A program made the position numbers and the translations under genes. Shown in pieces: positions 35,716-45,108 of a stretch of 64,000 nucleotides of DNA; positions within the stretch are counted from its first letter, which is position 1, and the number at the start of each line of letters is the position of its first letter. The stretch is from JBHGYD01 sp041920415 (GTDB lineage Bacteria > Bacillota > Bacilli > Bacillales > Anoxybacillaceae): positions 1-64,000 of the forward strand of contig JBHGYD010000013.1 in NCBI GenBank assembly GCA_041920415.1. Direction: 5' to 3'. The notes under the pieces were generated by a model that saw nothing but the letters and a program-made list of their open reading frames with translations, did not search any database and was not told the DNA's origin.

Positions 35716-36552
35716 GTGAAGATGTGTCAAGTACTCGGTGTTTCAAGAAGTGGGTATTATGCATGGCTGAAGCGCCCAAAAAGCAACCAAAAAGAGAAAA
35801 AAGAACAACTAACTCAACAGATTCGAAATGAGTATCTCAAGTCACGCAAGATTTACGGAAGTCCGAAAATTACGCAAGAACTACGCAAACAAGGAATTCG
35901 TGTGTCTCAAAAGACAGTCGCTCGTATCATGAGCGAAGAAGGATTGAGATCGATTACGGTGCGTAAATACAAGGCAACGACCAATAGTAATCACCCTTAC
36001 AACGTGTATGCGAATCTGTTAGACCAGAACTTCCAAGCAACGGCTCCCAATGAAGTATGGATGGCGGATATCACGTACATTCCTACTGATGAAGGATGGT
36101 TATATTTAGCGAGCATCATGGATTTATATACACGAAAGATCGTAGGTTGGTATATCGATACACGAATGACCAAAGAGTTAGTCATCAAAGCATTACAACG
36201 AGCGTTAAACAACGAGAAACCAACAGGGAGAGTCCTCCATCACTCGGATCGTGGGAGCCAATATGCTTCGAATGACTATCAGCAGCTCTTACAGGAACAT
36301 CACTTTCAAGTGAGCATGTCGAGACGTGGGAACTGTTACGATAACGCTTGTATCGAGTCGTTTCATAGCTTAATCAAGAAAGAATGTATCTATCCGAATC
36401 GATTCCGTACGCGAAAAGAAGCGAAACAAGCCATTTTTGAGTACATCGAATGCTTCTACAACCGCAAAAGAAGTCATTCAGCCCTTGGCTATGTGTCGCC
36501 ATGTGAATTTGAGGCTGCTTATTACGCTAACCAGAGAAAAATAGCTGCATAA
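35716..36552 (+). CDS. IS3-family transposase OrfB (integrase core)
   Basis: The 278-residue frame starts at a GTG but is open upstream to the OrfA overlap, reading HQKPEVIYAFIFQHRNEFLV in the -1 frame, so it is normally made as the OrfAB fusion. It has HTH_21 (SRKIYGSPKITQELRKQG) and the rve core: D in VWMADITYI, D in LHHSDRGSQY and E in NACIESFHSLIKKE. The catalytic triad is intact. Confidence 0.9.
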   Translation: MKMCQVLGVSRSGYYAWLKRPKSNQKEKKEQLTQQIRNEYLKSRKIYGSPKITQELRKQGIRVSQKTVARIMSEEGLRSITVRKYKATTNSNHPYNVYANLLDQNFQATAPNEVWMADITYIPTDEGWLYLASIMDLYTRKIVGWYIDTRMTKELVIKALQRALNNEKPTGRVLHHSDRGSQYASNDYQQLLQEHHFQVSMSRRGNCYDNACIESFHSLIKKECIYPNRFRTRKEAKQAIFEYIECFYNRKRSHSALGYVSPCEFEAAYYANQRKIAA

Positions 36553-36734
36553 ATTCAGCTATTTCTCTCTGTTTAACGTGTCCATTTTCTTGACATAATA
36601 CCATTAGAAATTTGGGTAACATTATTACACGTTTCACTTCGTATAAAGATAATCGTTATATACTGACATCGGATTGACCTTCTAATTTTAAACACATCCT
36701 ATCTTATTCTAGGTTATTCTTAAAATTTCTCGTT

Positions 36735-36770
36735 TTTTCTTGGCAAGAAGATACAATCCTCTTGCCTTAT
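36735..36770 (-). terminator. Hairpin after the transposase relic
   Basis: TTGGCAAGAAGAT pairs with ATCCTCTTGCC; on the minus strand Ts follow (TTTTTTC). It may be the end of the old IS. Confidence 0.5.
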
Positions 36771-36772
36771 AC

Positions 36773-37222
36773 TCAAACTTCTTTCATCATCAACGTTTCT
36801 GTTTTCGCTCTTTTGTGAAATTCATACGACGAAAGATCAAGGATCAAATGAATCCTTCGTTCATTATAAAACCGCGTATACTCCATCACAGATTGATAAG
36901 CCTCTTCATAGCTGTTAAACACTATTCTCCCTAGACATTCCTCCTCCAGTAAACGATGAAACGCTTCGATATGGGCATTCATATTGGGCATCCTCGTGGA
37001 AATTCGTTCATGCTCGATTTGAAATCTCTTACAGGCAGCTTCAAAGGCATGTGAGATGAATTGCGGTCCATTATCGGTTCGTATCACCGGTTTATCCTTA
37101 TGCTCAAATAGCTTCTTGAGTTGTTCGTTTTCCTCCTCCAGCCTTTTTACTTCAGTTGAAGAGGGGTGAGTGGCAGGTGCTTCCGGGGCTAATGAGATAC
37201 CATATTCATGTGAGGTTGACAT
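36773..37222 (-). pseudogene. Internally deleted IS3-family transposase
   Basis: The 149-residue frame joins a coiled-coil stretch typical of OrfA (TEVKRLEEENEQLKKLFEHK) directly to the C-terminal half of an OrfB integrase core (PVIRTDNGPQFISHAFEAACK, the catalytic Asp, and NAHIEAFHRLLEEECLG, the catalytic Glu). The HTH_21 region and first catalytic Asp are missing. This looks like a deletion fusion and cannot be active. It is a different IS3 subgroup from the complete element next to it. Confidence 0.75.
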
Positions 37223-37278
37223 AACATGTCATTATCAGTAGTTAGCGTATCTATGAAGATATAAGAAGCAAAGCCATC

Positions 37279-38292
37279 CTAAGGATTGACTCCTATTGAA
37301 AATGGACGAGCTCCGACAGGAATGGTAGCAATCACCGTATTGGTTACTCCATCAATTACGGAAACGGTATTATCATCCTGATTTGTTACATAAATACGAT
37401 TGGTTAATGGATTAACTCCTACTCCGTTTGGATTATTCCCGACAAAAACGGTAGTAGTCACACTATTCGTTAATCCATCAATCACAGAAACATTATCAGT
37501 ATCTCGATTTGGTACGTAAATAGTGTTCGTAGATGTATTAACTCCTACTTCACCTGGAGTTATCCCGACCGGAACGATAGCAATTACCGTATTGGTTGCT
37601 CCATCAATTACGGAAACAAAGTTACTAGTGAAATTTGATACATAAATACGATTAGTTAATGGATTGACCCCTACTCTAAATGGATTAACCCCAACTGGAA
37701 TAGTAGCAATCACGGTATTCGTTCCTCCATCAATTACCGAAACGGAATCAAAATTAAAATTTGCTACATAAATACGATTGGTTAATGGATTAACTCCTAC
37801 TCCAGTTGGAAGAGACAAACCTCCGATAATAATGGTATCAACCACTGTATTGGTAAATCCGTCAATCACGGAAACAGTGGATGGGTTCTCATTAAAATTT
37901 GCTACATATATGGTATTGGTAGCGGTATTGACCCCGACCGCACTTGCTCCATCTCCAGCAGGAACAGTAGCAATCACTGTATTAGTTGTACCATCAATCA
38001 CAGAAACATTATCACTGTTCAAATTTCCTACATAAATTCGGTTGGTTAATGGATTGACGCCTACTCCCGCTGGATTAACTCCTACTGGAATGGTAGCAAT
38101 TACCGTATTGGTTGCACCATCAATCACGGAAACAGTATTATCATTAAAATTTGCTACATAAATGCGATTGATTGATCCTGGAGGTCCTGGTGTTACAGGT
38201 CCATGTACTGTCACCGCTTGCCCATTAATACAACCACATCTTACCCTTGGCTTATTGTTACCATTACATTTTTCTTTCCAATGTTTTGACAA
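37279..38292 (-). CDS. YVTN beta-propeller protein with exosporium-type N-terminus
   Basis: The protein of 337 residues starts at a TTG with AGAGGTG 7 bases upstream. The first 39 residues (MSKHWKEKCNGNNKPRVRCG ... VTPGPPG) are nearly identical to those of the BclA-like protein encoded 700 bp upstream. Seven repeats of the type NRIYVANxxxNTVSVIDGxTNTVIATIPVGxxPxGVGVNPLT then form a full seven-bladed propeller, ending at the C-terminus with no further domain. It has no Sec signal. A spore-surface location is inferred from the shared N-terminus. Confidence 0.8.
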   Translation of the reverse strand: MSKHWKEKCNGNNKPRVRCGCINGQAVTVHGPVTPGPPGSINRIYVANFNDNTVSVIDGATNTVIATIPVGVNPAGVGVNPLTNRIYVGNLNSDNVSVIDGTTNTVIATVPAGDGASAVGVNTATNTIYVANFNENPSTVSVIDGFTNTVVDTIIIGGLSLPTGVGVNPLTNRIYVANFNFDSVSVIDGGTNTVIATIPVGVNPFRVGVNPLTNRIYVSNFTSNFVSVIDGATNTVIAIVPVGITPGEVGVNTSTNTIYVPNRDTDNVSVIDGLTNSVTTTVFVGNNPNGVGVNPLTNRIYVTNQDDNTVSVIDGVTNTVIATIPVGARPFSIGVNP

Positions 38293-38308
38293 TATGTTTC
38301 ACCTCTTT
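38177..38308. repeat. Direct repeat, copy 1: 5' end of the propeller gene
   Basis: About 132 bp nearly identical to 38877-39008, exactly 700 bp away, with only a few mismatches. It covers the ribosome binding site, the TTG start and the first 39 codons. Confidence 0.9.
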
Positions 38309-38324
38309 AATAATTGATTCTATT

Positions 38325-38385
38325 TGAAAAAATCAATCATCCCCTCAATTCCCTGGTGTACATGAAATTGAGGGGCGATTGATTG
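38325..38385 (-). terminator. Terminator of the BclA-like gene
   Basis: CAATCATCCCCTCAATT pairs with AATTGAGGGGCGATTG, followed on the minus strand by a T-run. The stem is about 16 bp with one mismatch. Confidence 0.85.
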
Positions 38386-38431
38386 AAACAATTTCACTTT
38401 GATTTTGTGAGAGTTCCATATCCGTTCGAAA

Positions 38432-38992
38432 CTAATCTAATTTTTTAAGGACAATAGAAGCGTTTACGTTTGCTTGTGTGCCTCCTACCACAGACGCAAG
38501 GCCAACTGCTGCAGCAGAAGAATGATTTCGAAGGGTAAGAACATCGCCGGCTGCTATGGCGATTATAGCCTGACCGTTGTTTTGCTGAGTGCCGGCACCT
38601 GAACCGTAGACTGTTCCCGGAACCACCACGCCATTTAAAAATAGTGCGAATTGGTTGGGTTCTGTACCCGACACGGAGAAAGTAACCTCGTAGTCTCCCG
38701 GAGTGGTAACTACAATTTGAGCGGTTCCGGGGACATGCGTAATTCCAGGTGTAAGTATTCCATTTGAATCAAAAAGGACATCAGCCTCTACAGCTACCGT
38801 TTGAGGAGTTAGGTTGTAAATATACCCGTATTCGGATAATCCACCTGGACCTGGTGGTCCCGGAGGTCCTGGAGGTCCTGGAGGTCCTGGTGTTACAGGT
38901 CCATGTACTGTCACCGCTTGCCCATTAATACAACCACATCTTACCCTTGGCTTATTGTTACCATTACAATTTTCTTTCCCATGTTTTGACAA
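38432..38992 (-). CDS. BclA-like collagen-repeat exosporium protein
   Basis: The 186-residue protein starts at a TTG and has the N-terminal segment shared with its neighbour. A short collagen-like run of Gly-Pro-Pro triplets (about residues 33-49) is followed by a C-terminal beta-rich domain (about 52-186: GDYEVTFSVSGTEPNQFALFLNG, GVVVPGT, NASIVLKKL) typical of the BclA C-terminal TNF-like fold. Such proteins form trimers on the spore surface. The collagen stretch is very short compared with BclA of the B. cereus group. Confidence 0.85.
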   Translation of the reverse strand: MSKHGKENCNGNNKPRVRCGCINGQAVTVHGPVTPGPPGPPGPPGPPGPGGLSEYGYIYNLTPQTVAVEADVLFDSNGILTPGITHVPGTAQIVVTTPGDYEVTFSVSGTEPNQFALFLNGVVVPGTVYGSGAGTQQNNGQAIIAIAAGDVLTLRNHSSAAAVGLASVVGGTQANVNASIVLKKLD

Positions 38993-39008
38993 TATGTTTC
39001 ACCTCTTT
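38877..39008. repeat. Direct repeat, copy 2: 5' end of the BclA-like gene
   Basis: Partner of 38177-38308. It includes the same ribosome binding site, start codon and leader codons. Confidence 0.9.
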
Positions 39009-39151
39009 TCACTAGGATACTTCAGTATATGAGCAGGATAATAAGTTTGATTAGACAAGTTATAGGTTAAGTGTTTATATATCAAAATTAGGCGATTTAA
39101 TATTCGGAGAATAAGATAACCAAAAGGAGGTATTGCCTCTTTCTCTTGTAG

Positions 39152-39504
39152 ATTTTTTCAGTTCATAGAAGTGGAGTCTTTAATCCATATGTTACAAAAA
39201 AAGGGGCCTTGCAAAAATTCATCAGCGGGGACATTTCAAAGGAAGATTATCACGACTTTGTTTGTATGGTACAGGACAAGTTACAACAACTAGAGAGTGA
39301 AAAAGCAGAAATAAAAAAGCGATGGTTGACAGTCAGTCCATCGCCGATCTATCAACCATCAGAAAACAATTAGATGAATTTCTATCCTTCAAAACACTTA
39401 CCATTGAAATGGTTTTACGGTTTATTAAACGGATAGAGGTAGATAACAACCAAAATGTTAAAATTTACTACAAGTTTGCGCCGATTGAGCGTGTAAAAGT
39501 TTAA
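39152..39504 (+). pseudogene. C-terminal relic of a large serine recombinase
   Basis: Two overlapping frames carry the C-terminal part of a resolvase-type large serine recombinase. The first reads SGVFNPYVTKKGALQKFISG then DISKEDY...LQQLESEKAEIKKR, the coiled coil. After a +1 shift near 39316-39325 the second reads DLSTIRKQLDEFLSFKTLTI then EMVLRFIKRIEVDNNQNVKIYYKF, the usual last strands. The catalytic N-terminal domain is absent. It marks an earlier integration event next to the transposon module. Confidence 0.7.
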
Positions 39505-40096
39505 ATACGCTCAATCATTTTTTTGTTCAGTAATAATAAACCCTTGCTACTCTCCACCCCTTCAACCCTTATTCCTACGCCACCTATATTTTTCCATTCA
39601 TAATAAAGTCGTGCACAAATCACTCATTTTCTCGATTTTTGATTCGATTTTTTCTGCCATAACTTTATTATGATTAAGAATAAAGTTGTGACAGGGAATG
39701 AGGGGAAAGGCTTGAGGAACAAGGGTTTTCCTTTTCTCCTATCTCCTTTCCCCTGCCTTGCTCCTGCCCTTTTGCACAACTTTGTTTTGATTTTTGCAAG
39801 AGTTTATTGTGAATGGCAAGAGTTTATTTATGCTTTACATAGTAACAGGAATAAGTGGAAAGGGAAAAGTGTAAAAAATTTTAATTATGATTGTACTTAA
39901 TATAAACTAATTCCTTAATTAAGTTATTCTTAAATCCAGATATATACATTTATTACTATTTTAATCATTTATCTTTTTATATATTTTTCCTTCCATTTCA
40001 ACTTTTCACCTACTATAAGGAATTATTTTTTCAATATTAAAAATAATTGTTATAATATTATCTATGAATTTATTTAATGAAAGAAGGGAAAAGTAA
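39505..40096. other. AT-rich intergenic region with repeated AATAAAGTTRTG motif
   Basis: No gene is visible in this 590-bp stretch. The motif AATAAAGTTRTG or a one- to two-base variant occurs at 39602-39616 (plus), 39658-39669 (minus), 39679-39690 (plus) and 39774-39784 (minus). One more copy lies at 48270-48281, upstream of tnsA. A -10-like TATAAT at about 40051 may belong to the GHKL-ATPase gene. The repeats could be transposase-binding sites near a transposon end. Confidence 0.4.
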
Positions 40097-41113
40097 TTGG
40101 AGAAAATAATTATACGTAAATTGGATAAGCCCCATATGTTTAAATACTGCGATGAGATAACTAACTTAATAAACGAAGGCGAAAAAAGTTTTTGGTTAGA
40201 TTTTGAAGGAACTAAATTTTATGAACCCTTTGCAATGGTTTATTTTTTGTCCTTTATCAGACGTTGTCAGAATGATTTGAATGTTAAGTTTGAATATACT
40301 GTAAATAAATTTACCCAAGCCAATAGTTACGCAAATTTCATTGGTTTTTTTGATATCTTAGAGGGGAAGAACCCTGATATCCTCTCCTTTCAATACTCTG
40401 GAAAATCATACATACCAATACATTCAATAACAAAAAAAGAAATTAGACAATTTGAATTTGAAAACGGGATTGACTTATCAGATGCAGTGACTAACTTTGC
40501 TTTTCAAAGAGCACAGTTCCTGTTACACGATAAAAATACAGACCCAAATGTATTAGAAGTCCTCACCTATTCTATTAGAGAAATTTTCAGAAATGTAATT
40601 GAACATAGCGAAGCTAAAGAAATATGGTGTGCTGGACAATTTTGGGGAAGGGATAATTCCGTTGAATTAGTCATTCTGGATGAAGGTGTTGGGATTAAAA
40701 ATACCATTACAAAAAATATCCATATACGAGAGCTAATTAATAACGACTTAGAAGCTATTAAATATGCCTTATTGCCTGGATTGTCTGGTGTAGCATTTGA
40801 AAGAAAAGGTCACAAAGCACCTGATTATGGATATCCTGAAAATTCGGGCTACGGACTGTATGTAACAAGCGAAATATGCAGAAATCATGGCGAGTTTCTT
40901 ATTGCAAGTGGAAGTGCATATCTAAGGATGAATCCTGCAGTTACAAGAACAAGAACAATTAATCATAAAGGTACTGCTATTTCTATGAAATTAAACTTAT
41001 CAACTATAAACGATTTGAGAATAGCAGAAATCGTCGCAAAAGGGGAAGAGGAAGCAAAAAAATCTAAATTTAAAGCGAATAAATCTGCCTCTGTGTTATC
41101 CAAGTTCCTATGA
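40097..41113 (+). CDS. STAS-like / GHKL ATPase domain protein
   Basis: The 338-residue protein starts at a TTG with AAGGGAAA upstream. The first 110 residues look like a STAS-type domain (FWLDFEGTKFYEPFAMVYFLSFIRRC). From about 150 it has the GHKL ATP-binding motifs: N box in SIREIFRNVIEHSEAKEIW, G1 in ILDEGVGIK and G2 in ENSGYGLYVTSEICRNHGG-like sequence. Histidine kinase dimerisation and receiver parts are absent. Similar ATPases occur in defence and signalling islands; the function is unknown. It may be cargo of the Tn7-like module. Confidence 0.7.
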   Translation: MEKIIIRKLDKPHMFKYCDEITNLINEGEKSFWLDFEGTKFYEPFAMVYFLSFIRRCQNDLNVKFEYTVNKFTQANSYANFIGFFDILEGKNPDILSFQYSGKSYIPIHSITKKEIRQFEFENGIDLSDAVTNFAFQRAQFLLHDKNTDPNVLEVLTYSIREIFRNVIEHSEAKEIWCAGQFWGRDNSVELVILDEGVGIKNTITKNIHIRELINNDLEAIKYALLPGLSGVAFERKGHKAPDYGYPENSGYGLYVTSEICRNHGEFLIASGSAYLRMNPAVTRTRTINHKGTAISMKLNLSTINDLRIAEIVAKGEEEAKKSKFKANKSASVLSKFL

Positions 41114-41220
41114 TGACGTTAAGTTAATTTATTTAAAAATCTTAATTAAACAGAAATTAATTTACAATTTTAAACATCATTAAAGAAAATATTGATTTAC
41201 ATATACAAAAAGAAAAAATT

Positions 41221-41334
41221 ATGGATGCACAAGATTTGATAGCGTTTAAAACAGCTATAAGTCTAAGTATAGCTGATGTTAAAAATGAACTTGAAAACTT
41301 ACGAAAAGATTTAATATATCTACAGAATAAATAA
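41221..41334 (+). CDS. Possible 37-residue helical peptide
   Basis: A frame from ATG reads MDAQDLIAFKTAISLSIADV then KNELENLRKDLIYLQNK, an amphipathic helix with coiled-coil look. No good ribosome binding site is visible, and the frame is open 48 bases further upstream without a standard start. It may be the tail of a degraded gene. It lies between the GHKL-ATPase gene and a terminator. Confidence 0.3.
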   Translation: MDAQDLIAFKTAISLSIADVKNELENLRKDLIYLQNK

Positions 41335-41339
41335 ATTTA

Positions 41340-41362
41340 TAAGCTCCCATAAGGGAGCTTTG
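41340..41362 (+). terminator. Terminator after the GHKL-ATPase gene
   Basis: AAGCTCCC and GGGAGCTT form an 8-bp stem with a 4-base loop; the T-run after it is weak. Confidence 0.55.
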
Positions 41363-41410
41363 CACATTAAAATAATTTGTCGGATAATAATAAGAGAAGG
41401 TTCGTTTTAA

Positions 41411-42070
41411 TCATTCATTATTAACATCAATATATAGGAAATTTCTCCATACTTTTATACTATTTACTTTTACATAAGACTCTGGATTATTCCTACTTGG
41501 ATGTCGAGGTCTTTTTTTGTTTGTAAGAATTTTTTCTATTTTTTCATATTTAAGAACATATGTACTTTTTTCTAAACCATATTTAATGATTAAATCATAC
41601 ATCATTAACACTTCATGGGAATGGAATCTTGCCTTAACTTTTTTTGGAACATCCCCCCAAGCCAAAACAACATAATTCGATTCCGACAATGCAGTATCAA
41701 ACGCAATTTTATTTCTTTCTTGCATATATTCTAACTTTCCATATTTTATGATCTCATCTAATTTTTCCTTAACATCTCCTGAATTTGGTTCATATGCTGG
41801 AAAAATATTTATAATATTTATATATCCAATATTACTGACAGGAGAATTGAGGTTTTTTTCAAAAACAAATGATATCATTTTGTTTATTGTATCGTCAGAA
41901 CAGTTTTCATTTGCTTTACTTGGATTCATCATTGCAATTGTTAGGATATTTGTAAAATCATTATTTAGTTTTATCTTTAATAAATACCTTCCTTCTATAT
42001 TATCGGTAAGATTCTCTCTTTGACACATAAGGACAGAATCAAAATGCTTTTTTGGATACGATATACACAA
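41411..42070 (-). CDS. DUF1643 family protein
   Basis: The 219-residue protein starts at a TTG with AAGGTGATA upstream. It carries the DUF1643 features: LTIAMMNPSKANENCSDDTINKM at about residues 43-65, NIINIFPAYEPN, and VVLAWGDVPKK at about 132-142. The family has no settled function and is often found on mobile elements and near restriction genes. It follows tniQ by 6 bp on the same strand, so it is probably part of the transposition operon or its first cargo gene. Confidence 0.75.
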   Translation of the reverse strand: MCISYPKKHFDSVLMCQRENLTDNIEGRYLLKIKLNNDFTNILTIAMMNPSKANENCSDDTINKMISFVFEKNLNSPVSNIGYINIINIFPAYEPNSGDVKEKLDEIIKYGKLEYMQERNKIAFDTALSESNYVVLAWGDVPKKVKARFHSHEVLMMYDLIIKYGLEKSTYVLKYEKIEKILTNKKRPRHPSRNNPESYVKVNSIKVWRNFLYIDVNNE

Positions 42071-42076
42071 ACTATA

Positions 42077-43618
42077 TCACCTTTGATTTTTAGATTTGAT
42101 GTTTATTCTCCTTAGAATATGGTCTAATAATTTCTCTATTAATCCTCTAATTTCTTTATTCCCCCCACCAAATCCTGCTTTCAATTGAATTTTATACGCC
42201 GTCAATTTTTCACCATTTTTAATCAATTCATCTATCGCCCATTTAATCTTCCGCCCCCGATAACTATCTATATCTTCTGTTACTTCTTTGAGATACTGGT
42301 GTGTTTTAACCAGCTTCTCATGATAAAACCATCTTTTAGCTCCTATTACTCTTCTAATATTTGCTGGGATAATTCGTATTGGCTTTCCTTCTGTCTTTAA
42401 TAGTTTTTCAACAGCATTTTTCGCAAGTGCTAAACATTCTTCATCTCTTTTATTCCAGTCAATCGTTTCTGTTCTTTTCTTTCTTGTTGTGACCCTTGGT
42501 GTTACTTGTTCATACCAGTCTCTATCATGAGTGTATATCCAAGTGTGAAGTCCTTTTCCTATGCTTTTTAATTCACTACGGGTAGCGCCAGGATTATTCC
42601 TAATTATTTTCAGCCAATCTTGCCTCCTTTTATCAAGTTCAAAAGACGGGCTACGTTTTTGGACTACAGTTCTTTTTCCAATTACCTTATCACAATGGAA
42701 CAATTCTTGGATATCAACATCTAAAAATTGCATAAAAAGAAGATGTCTTAGCGGACTTCTGTTTTTATTGTTGTTCCTGACAAAAAGCCTCAACCAATTT
42801 GTTTCTTTTTCAACGTCAATGCTACTTTGCATGAGCTCTAAGTATTCTGATGGATAATAATCCACAAATGCCTCTAATAGCTTGTTTATATACAAACTCC
42901 CGCCTTTGGAAGCAAAGCCTCTCTCCCGCAACTTATCAATATAAAAGCTGATAATAAAGTTTAAATTCTTCCTTTTTTGATTTTCAAACAATAGATAGAT
43001 AGCATTTTGAATATACTTTAAATTAAGCTCCTTAATCCTTGGCGAGTACAAGTCATCAACTGTTGTCTCATTACAAGCATCCTCATCTGCACAGCAATAA
43101 TCCACTCTACTATCTGTGCTCAAAATATTACTGTTTTTCAAAAGAACTTGGTGTTTGAAACAATACAAAGCTCCTGGAATCTGGTGAATCCTTCTCCAAT
43201 AACTTTCTCCTAAAATCTCCATATCCTCTTTAAAACAAAGCGGACAATATTTCAAATAATCGTTTTGCTTAATTTTACTTCCAGCTATGCCAACCATGTT
43301 TTCGATACTTTTTCCACTACCTTCTGCCATAAAGTTAAATATTTCTTCTGTTTTCTTCTGGGACAAAAAAGCAGTATAAAAAGGAAACATGGTATGGTTC
43401 ATAATTATCTCGTTTGTGGTTATCTTTGAAGTGGGAGGAAAATTGCTCACCAGTACATTTATGTATTGTGGAAAGAATACAGATGTCATATTTCTTCTCT
43501 GATTAAACAAATCTCTTTCCAATGCTCTTTTGCTTATCATCCCACACATCCGCTGATATCGGGATATCATACTAAAAAGCAATTCATCTTCATAAACAAT
43601 AGGCAGGAAGTTCATCAT
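42077..43618 (-). CDS. TniQ/TnsD-type target-selection protein
   Basis: The 513-residue protein has an N-terminal TniQ domain with a zinc finger (C125, C128, C153, H156 in YCPLCFKED ... ALYCFKHQ), then CCADEDAC, and a long C-terminal part typical of TnsD-like proteins. The C-terminus has repeated helix-turn-helix-like segments (WLKIIRNNPGATRSELKSIGKGLHTWIYTHDRDWY). TnsD proteins recognise a chromosomal site and recruit TnsC. The ATGA overlap with tnsC suggests coupled translation. The target site is not evident in the window. Confidence 0.85.
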   Translation of the reverse strand: MMNFLPIVYEDELLFSMISRYQRMCGMISKRALERDLFNQRRNMTSVFFPQYINVLVSNFPPTSKITTNEIIMNHTMFPFYTAFLSQKKTEEIFNFMAEGSGKSIENMVGIAGSKIKQNDYLKYCPLCFKEDMEILGESYWRRIHQIPGALYCFKHQVLLKNSNILSTDSRVDYCCADEDACNETTVDDLYSPRIKELNLKYIQNAIYLLFENQKRKNLNFIISFYIDKLRERGFASKGGSLYINKLLEAFVDYYPSEYLELMQSSIDVEKETNWLRLFVRNNNKNRSPLRHLLFMQFLDVDIQELFHCDKVIGKRTVVQKRSPSFELDKRRQDWLKIIRNNPGATRSELKSIGKGLHTWIYTHDRDWYEQVTPRVTTRKKRTETIDWNKRDEECLALAKNAVEKLLKTEGKPIRIIPANIRRVIGAKRWFYHEKLVKTHQYLKEVTEDIDSYRGRKIKWAIDELIKNGEKLTAYKIQLKAGFGGGNKEIRGLIEKLLDHILRRINIKSKNQR

Positions 43619-45108
43619 GATGCACCATCTCCCTGCCAGAAACTCATATCATCTATATATCCTTTTTCTAATAGAAGCTGATATGCAGATTTTTCGCTTT
43701 TCTTTGCTTGAACAAATAAATTTCTCAAATCACCCTCTGCATAATCAGCAAACTTTTTAATATTTTGTTTAACTGGAATGGCCAGTTTATTTTGAAACTG
43801 ATGTTGTTTTACCTTCTTTTCTATTTGAATTATTCTTTCTTTTTGTAGAGTAGTCATTTCTGTATTCGGGGCATTGTTCGCCTCTATCCTTCTTAAATCC
43901 TCGAACTGGGCAATTTTATAAGGATTTTTCGATTTAATTGCATCCAGCATCGGTTTCATTAGCTTAAACTGCTCTTTTGCTACTTTCTTTACAATGTTAA
44001 TTGTGATTTCCTCTTTACCACTTGAAATTGCTATATACTGAGCATTCACAAATAACTTGACGATTAAATCGGAAACTCCTTGTGTTTCTTCGTAAAAAAC
44101 CTTTATCATTTCTTCATTTAACGGAGTAAATTTTCGGTTCCACTGATATTTCCAGATCGATGCTAAAAAGAATCGAAATTCTTTGTCATTCTCCATGTTA
44201 TTCCATATGATTTCCCCGTTACCCGTAACCCTTCTTGCGATTCTGAATTCGTTTTGAAAAATGGAATAGGAGGATGGCGTCCCTATAAAAATGACAGGAA
44301 CACCAAACGAGTTTATCAAGGTAACAAAGTAATTCATCATCTGCTGTATGCCACGATTTTGTAAGTGTTGAATTTCATCGATTATTAGCATACCTAAGCC
44401 TACATTTTGAGCCACTTGTCCCATTAAAGGAAGCATTGCATCCGTAGATAAATTCCTTGAGACATATTTTTTAAAGTTATTCGTGCCAAGCAATTCGTCA
44501 ATTTTCATAAAATACTGTAACGATAATGCTTTTAGACTGGCATTATGGGGCGTTTCAAGCTTTAGCCACGTTAATTGAATGTGGTTAAAATGCTGACTAT
44601 TGTATTCATTATGTACAATAATTTGCGGAATACTGCTGAGTATCCTATTTACTGTTGTCGTCTTCCCCATACCTGAAAATCCTATAATTGTTCCACAACT
44701 TGCTGTTGTTCTAAAATTTGCTCTGCTGTTTATATCATAAGACCTATGAATAATTTGCTTACCTGTTTGATTGATATATTTTCTGTAATCCTTATCGAAG
44801 GGATTTCTTGCTATGTACCCCTGGTATAACAAAGAGAAAACCATATTCCAAATATCTATATGAATCGGTAAAGGCTGAAAGAGCTTATATAATCTTTGAA
44901 TCATATGGAGTCTATAAGAACTGTCTAAGTTCCGTTCTTCTACTTTGAAAGAAATGGGTAACATTAATTTCTTGATAATCGTTTGTTTGTCCATCAATGG
45001 GGGAAGTGCTTGTATAAATGGGTTACTGTTGTATTCCTCCAGGGGAAATTCATTGTAGGAAGCCATATAGGCTTCCATTCCATTATCCAAAAAAATTTTA
45101 TTGGTCAT
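43615..45108 (-). CDS. tnsC: TnsC-like AAA+ ATPase
   Basis: I chose the ATG at 45108 (MTNKIFLDNGMEAYMASYNE), with GGGAGG 9 bases upstream and an 11-bp overlap with the end of tnsB. The protein of about 497 residues has Walker A GFSGMGKTT at about 143-151 and Walker B LIIDEIQHLQ at 241-250. A sensor I-like FIGTPSSYSIFQ and an arginine-rich AAA+ lid follow. TnsC binds target DNA in complex with TniQ/TnsD and activates the TnsAB transposase. All key ATPase motifs are present. Confidence 0.9.
   Translation of the reverse strand: MTNKIFLDNGMEAYMASYNEFPLEEYNSNPFIQALPPLMDKQTIIKKLMLPISFKVEERNLDSSYRLHMIQRLYKLFQPLPIHIDIWNMVFSLLYQGYIARNPFDKDYRKYINQTGKQIIHRSYDINSRANFRTTASCGTIIGFSGMGKTTTVNRILSSIPQIIVHNEYNSQHFNHIQLTWLKLETPHNASLKALSLQYFMKIDELLGTNNFKKYVSRNLSTDAMLPLMGQVAQNVGLGMLIIDEIQHLQNRGIQQMMNYFVTLINSFGVPVIFIGTPSSYSIFQNEFRIARRVTGNGEIIWNNMENDKEFRFFLASIWKYQWNRKFTPLNEEMIKVFYEETQGVSDLIVKLFVNAQYIAISSGKEEITINIVKKVAKEQFKLMKPMLDAIKSKNPYKIAQFEDLRRIEANNAPNTEMTTLQKERIIQIEKKVKQHQFQNKLAIPVKQNIKKFADYAEGDLRNLFVQAKKSEKSAYQLLLEKGYIDDMSFWQGDGAS

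Larger units (their letters stand above)
35311..36595 (+). mobile_element. IS150-group insertion sequence (IS3 family), complete
   Basis: The element is about 1285 bp with imperfect terminal inverted repeats: AAAAAATGGACAC..AACAGAGAGA on the left and AGAAAATGGACAC..AACAGAGAGA when the right end is read inward. It carries overlapping orfA and orfB. The last base of each end is uncertain by a few bases, and I see no convincing target duplication. Confidence 0.8.

Noticed and set aside
36596..36772. Remaining part of the 35085-35312 gene beyond the IS
   Set aside because: No frame after the right end of the IS continues the membrane protein; the sequence there is non-coding and AT-rich.
39670..39900. 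76-residue plus-strand frame
   Set aside because: It lies in AT-rich repeat-bearing DNA with no ribosome binding site and low-complexity sequence.
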